From Roseateles violae (GTDB lineage: Bacteria > Pseudomonadota > Gammaproteobacteria > Burkholderiales > Burkholderiaceae_C): DNA of 64,000 bases. Positions 61,682-64,000 of this stretch are shown here, in pieces. Location of the stretch: the NCBI RefSeq assembly GCF_030410485.1, contig NZ_JAUHHC010000005.1, positions 434,001-498,000 of the forward strand. The letters are read 5' to 3'. The position numbers and the translations under genes are program-made. Numbering within the stretch: the stretch's first letter is position 1; each line of letters starts with the position of its first letter. The notes beneath the pieces are model-generated. The model had not been told where the DNA came from. It was given only the letters and a program-made list of their open reading frames with translations, and ran no database searches.

Positions 61682-63742
61682 TCAGCTAGAAGTGGGGTTG
61701 GTCGGCGGCGTGCGCGATCGCATGACGTGTCCGAAGCGCGGCGCCTCAGGCGCTGATGCGGGCTGCGCTGCCGCTGGCGGGGGAGGTAGTGCTGGTGCTG
61801 GTGCTGGTGCTGGTGCCGGTGCAGATGCAGGACTAGGAGGTGCCGGTGGCAGGCTTTTCCCCTCGGTCCAACGACCCATGCGGTTTCGTGGCTTGTTCTT
61901 CTTGTTCTTGCCCTTCTTGTGACTCATCTCCGCCCGAATCATTTCGGCGATGGTCTCCTTCGCCTTCAACCACGCAGATGAGTCGTACTTCTCCCATTCC
62001 CGCGCTGCGTACCGCTTGCATACCTTGTGCTGCCAGGCGGTAAGCCCCTTGGCATAGGTCTGGGCAAGTGCCGGCACGACGAACATGCGCTTCTTGTCGG
62101 GAGATAAGACGACGACCTTGCCAATATCTCCGTCGTCGATACTGATCTCAACGTCCAGCTTTTCGCCGTGCCGCATGCGTAGCGTCGTCATGTCCGGGGA
62201 GTTGTAGAGCAGGCCTTCGAACTCGATCCCCTTGTGCGTAAGGACCCGCTGCTCGCGACGTCCCAGAATGGCGTCGAGCCTTTCCGGGTCCTCTGGCAAC
62301 AAGATGTCTTCGACATTGATGCCCGACTTCCACATCTGAACCGGTGGGACCTTGAGCGTGCGGTGAGGGCGCTGGTGGTAGACATCACAGATCCAGATTC
62401 GGGCGACGTGTTGCAAGGTGCTCAGTCGCACGACGGCGTGCTTTGCCGGGTCGTAATCGTCTTTCTCAAAGATGTTGGAGAACGTCGTCCCCGGCGCAAT
62501 GTGCGCAACCTCCGCATTCATCGTTCCCAGGTAGCGCTCGATCTTCCCTTTGCACCAAGGTGACTTCCGTGGCGAGTAGTGAATTTCGATGCCCAGCGAA
62601 TAGCAGCCTTCCTCCAAGCTGTTGCTGTGAAATTCCAGACCGTTGTCCATCGACAGTTCGCGCATCACGCCATGAGCATCCCAGTCGTTCTGGACCTTCG
62701 GATAGAGCGCCTTCAAGTTCGTCTTGGGCATGAAGGCGTTCTTCAGGCACCTCGCGACGGTGAGGAAGCTCGCAGGCTCGAAGCCGATGTTGATGCCCAG
62801 GACGCATCGCGAGTAGTCATCGATGCATGCAGTCAGTACCGGCCGTCCGAGTGGTAGTCCTGAGTCATCGTCGATGACCATGAGGTCCATCAGCGTGTGG
62901 TCGATCTCGGCGCGCTGCAACGGAGCTTCGGTCGTCCGGTGACCAAGCACGGACCTGAACCGCTTGGCGGCGACGGTGCGCCCATATCGCGACACGCAGA
63001 TGTCGAATGCGGGAATCTTTCCGATCAATCTTTCGATTAGGCGACGGGTTGGGCTCGGAAGCTTGAATCCCTCGACTCGATTTGTGTTTTCCAGATTGAC
63101 CTCATGCTGGGCCTTGTCTACGGTGTCCTGAATCGTCTTGCGCTCTCGTTGCAGATAGACCGTATCAATGGCCTGTTCTGCAATCTCGATAACTTTCTCC
63201 GGATACCGCTCAGTGCGGTTGCCTCGCTTGTCTACCTTGTCTACGACCGCATGGACATCCAAGCCGGCATTGATGAGCTGTTTCCGCCAGCGATAGACAG
63301 TGGTCCAATGAGGAGCGACTGGAGGTTGCTTGTCTAGCTTGAGCCAGGTCTCCTGGACAGTGTTCATGATGGTGTCCTTCGTGGTGCTGAGACCCATCAC
63401 CGCGAGCGCATAGGTGCGCTTGAGCTTGGCTCTGTCGAACCGCTTCTCTGGCACGTCAAGATATGGCTTGCCGAAGTCCGTCCTATCGCCACCCCGTTTC
63501 TCGTCGCTTCGCTTTTCATCGTCACGAGCGAAGTCGAGTTCGCGAGCGACGTACATCAATCGAAGGTCTGAATCTGACTTCTCGATCACGCGCTTGGTCT
63601 TTTCATCCTCCAGTTGCCAAACGACATCGCGCTCATCGCGCTCATGGCTGTCATTGGGGTCGGTGCTGACCTTGCGGACCATTCGATAGACTTTTCGTGT
63701 AAAGCGAACGAGAGTCCCCTGTTGGAATGCCATGGCGCCCAT
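61682..63742 (-). CDS. tniA: TniA/TnsB-like DDE transposase
   Basis: The ATG at 63742 is chosen for the GGAGG seven bases upstream; 686 residues. The retroviral-integrase-type core has Asp in E-I-D-H-T near 280, Asp in S-M-D-N-G near 365 and Glu in G-K-I-E-R-Y near 400, with the normal 35-residue D-E spacing, then a Mu-type C-terminal domain. The tail is a low-complexity Ala-Pro repeat from a hexamer tract at 61789-61830. It cuts and joins the transposon 3' ends. Confidence 0.9.
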   Translation of the reverse strand: MGAMAFQQGTLVRFTRKVYRMVRKVSTDPNDSHERDERDVVWQLEDEKTKRVIEKSDSDLRLMYVARELDFARDDEKRSDEKRGGDRTDFGKPYLDVPEKRFDRAKLKRTYALAVMGLSTTKDTIMNTVQETWLKLDKQPPVAPHWTTVYRWRKQLINAGLDVHAVVDKVDKRGNRTERYPEKVIEIAEQAIDTVYLQRERKTIQDTVDKAQHEVNLENTNRVEGFKLPSPTRRLIERLIGKIPAFDICVSRYGRTVAAKRFRSVLGHRTTEAPLQRAEIDHTLMDLMVIDDDSGLPLGRPVLTACIDDYSRCVLGINIGFEPASFLTVARCLKNAFMPKTNLKALYPKVQNDWDAHGVMRELSMDNGLEFHSNSLEEGCYSLGIEIHYSPRKSPWCKGKIERYLGTMNAEVAHIAPGTTFSNIFEKDDYDPAKHAVVRLSTLQHVARIWICDVYHQRPHRTLKVPPVQMWKSGINVEDILLPEDPERLDAILGRREQRVLTHKGIEFEGLLYNSPDMTTLRMRHGEKLDVEISIDDGDIGKVVVLSPDKKRMFVVPALAQTYAKGLTAWQHKVCKRYAAREWEKYDSSAWLKAKETIAEMIRAEMSHKKGKNKKNKPRNRMGRWTEGKSLPPAPPSPASAPAPAPAPAPALPPPPAAAQPASAPEAPRFGHVMRSRTPPTNPTSS
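61789..61830. repeat. GTGCTG hexamer microsatellite in tniA
   Basis: Four perfect GTGCTG units followed by three degenerate ones encode the Ala-Pro tail of TniA. Slippage changes length in whole codons pairs without breaking the frame. Confidence 0.75.
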
Positions 63743-63743
63743 G

Positions 63744-64000
63744 TCAGACCTCCTCCCCACTCATCGCGAGTTCGCAGCTCTCGCCGGATTCGCCCGGCGT
63801 CGCCGCCGGCGCACCTGGCGCCGGATCACGTGAAGCCGCAAGCGGGAGAACCGAAATTGCCGTTGTGGAGTTCAGGCACCGATCCATGTCGAACTGGAGC
63901 CCCCCCTCCAGAATCAGACGGCAGATGTATTGGCGGCCTCGCGGCCCGAGGTCACCCGCCACAACGGCTCCCCAGGTCAGACAACCGCAGTTGGTCAGCG
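63744..64000 (-). CDS. Gene upstream of tniA, C-terminal part (partial)
   Basis: The frame is open to the window edge and stops at 63744, one base before the tniA start. The 85 visible residues begin L-T-N-C-G-C-L-T-W-G-A-V-V-A-G-D and contain R-Q-Y-I-C-R-L-I-L-E-G-G, then a Pro/Ala/Gly-rich tail. In Tn7-like modules a TnsA endonuclease could occupy this place, but I see no TnsA motif in the part present. It also contains V-V-A-G-D which could be a start at 63962 (GTG). Confidence 0.5.
   Translation of the reverse strand, partial: LTNCGCLTWGAVVAGDLGPRGRQYICRLILEGGLQFDMDRCLNSTTAISVLPLAASRDPAPGAPAATPGESGESCELAMSGEEV

Noticed and set aside
1-64000. CRISPR arrays
   Set aside because: I looked for regularly spaced direct repeats with unique spacers; the only spaced repeats (3315-3439 and 29873-30084) have too few units and no cas genes.

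Overview
The window comes from a high-GC Gram-negative bacterium, most likely a betaproteobacterium of the Burkholderiales. The support is a 16-stranded-type porin, TonB-dependent uptake, Tat-exported enzymes, and very GC-rich codon use in the flanking housekeeping-type genes (GGDEF tail, DedA-rhodanese, PaiB, asparaginase). I cannot name the species.

Layout. (1) 1-2.75 kb is GC-rich, core-like DNA. (2) 2.75-4.4 kb holds two inverted copies of an EcsC-like gene; the left one has lost its native 5' end at a junction marked by three spaced copies of a 14-bp repeat. (3) From about 3.3 to 57.8 kb base composition and gene content look acquired. This part contains: a MarR regulator (7.0 kb); a putative conflict/defence locus (8.0-16.2 kb) with a very large hydrolase-TPR-PIN-like protein that lacks a standard start codon, a helical partner, a membrane protein, an XRE regulator and a Ner-like regulator; a complete IS21-type istAB pair (16.5-18.8 kb); an XRE/DEDDh-exonuclease pair (19.7-20.7 kb); an unusual secreted protease cluster (21.2-28.1 kb) in which a trypsin-like protease overlaps a zincin-LysM-subtilase fusion, divergent from two lipoproteins; and a junkyard of IS66 and IS21-like remnants with small regulators (28.1-30.3 kb).

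(4) 30.3-57.8 kb is a catabolic region. A MerR regulator faces a five-gene operon (DJ-1/PfpI, acetoacetate decarboxylase-like, SDR, 2Fe-2S and molybdopterin subunits) through a promoter with the 19-bp spacer typical of MerR activation. Around it lie a TonB receptor, two S10 carboxypeptidases, an M61 aminopeptidase, an MFS transporter, RidA, maleylacetoacetate isomerase, a Tat-exported PLP enzyme, an enolase-superfamily enzyme, 4-hydroxyphenylpyruvate dioxygenase, a VOC protein and fumarylacetoacetase. Five of these transcription units carry one shared palindrome, TCAACA-N3-TGTTGA (eight sites), so I read them as one regulon: outer-membrane uptake and periplasmic cleavage of an aromatic, probably tyrosine-bearing, peptide or amide, followed by homogentisate-pathway breakdown. 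Homogentisate dioxygenase itself is not in the window.

(5) From 57.8 kb DNA turns core-like again: an asparaginase whose only start in front of its glycine-rich motif is TTG, 12 bases after the fumarylacetoacetase stop. Ten bases after the asparaginase begins a Tn7/Tn5053-like transposition module (tniQ, tniB, tniA, and a gene running off the edge), all on the minus strand.

The strongest leads are the TCAACA-N3-TGTTGA regulon, the hydrolase-TPR-PIN locus with its possible CTG start and the paired GRDY tags next door, the three-protease cluster, the porin with a single in-frame amber codon, and the duplicated MarR control cassette at both sides of the region.
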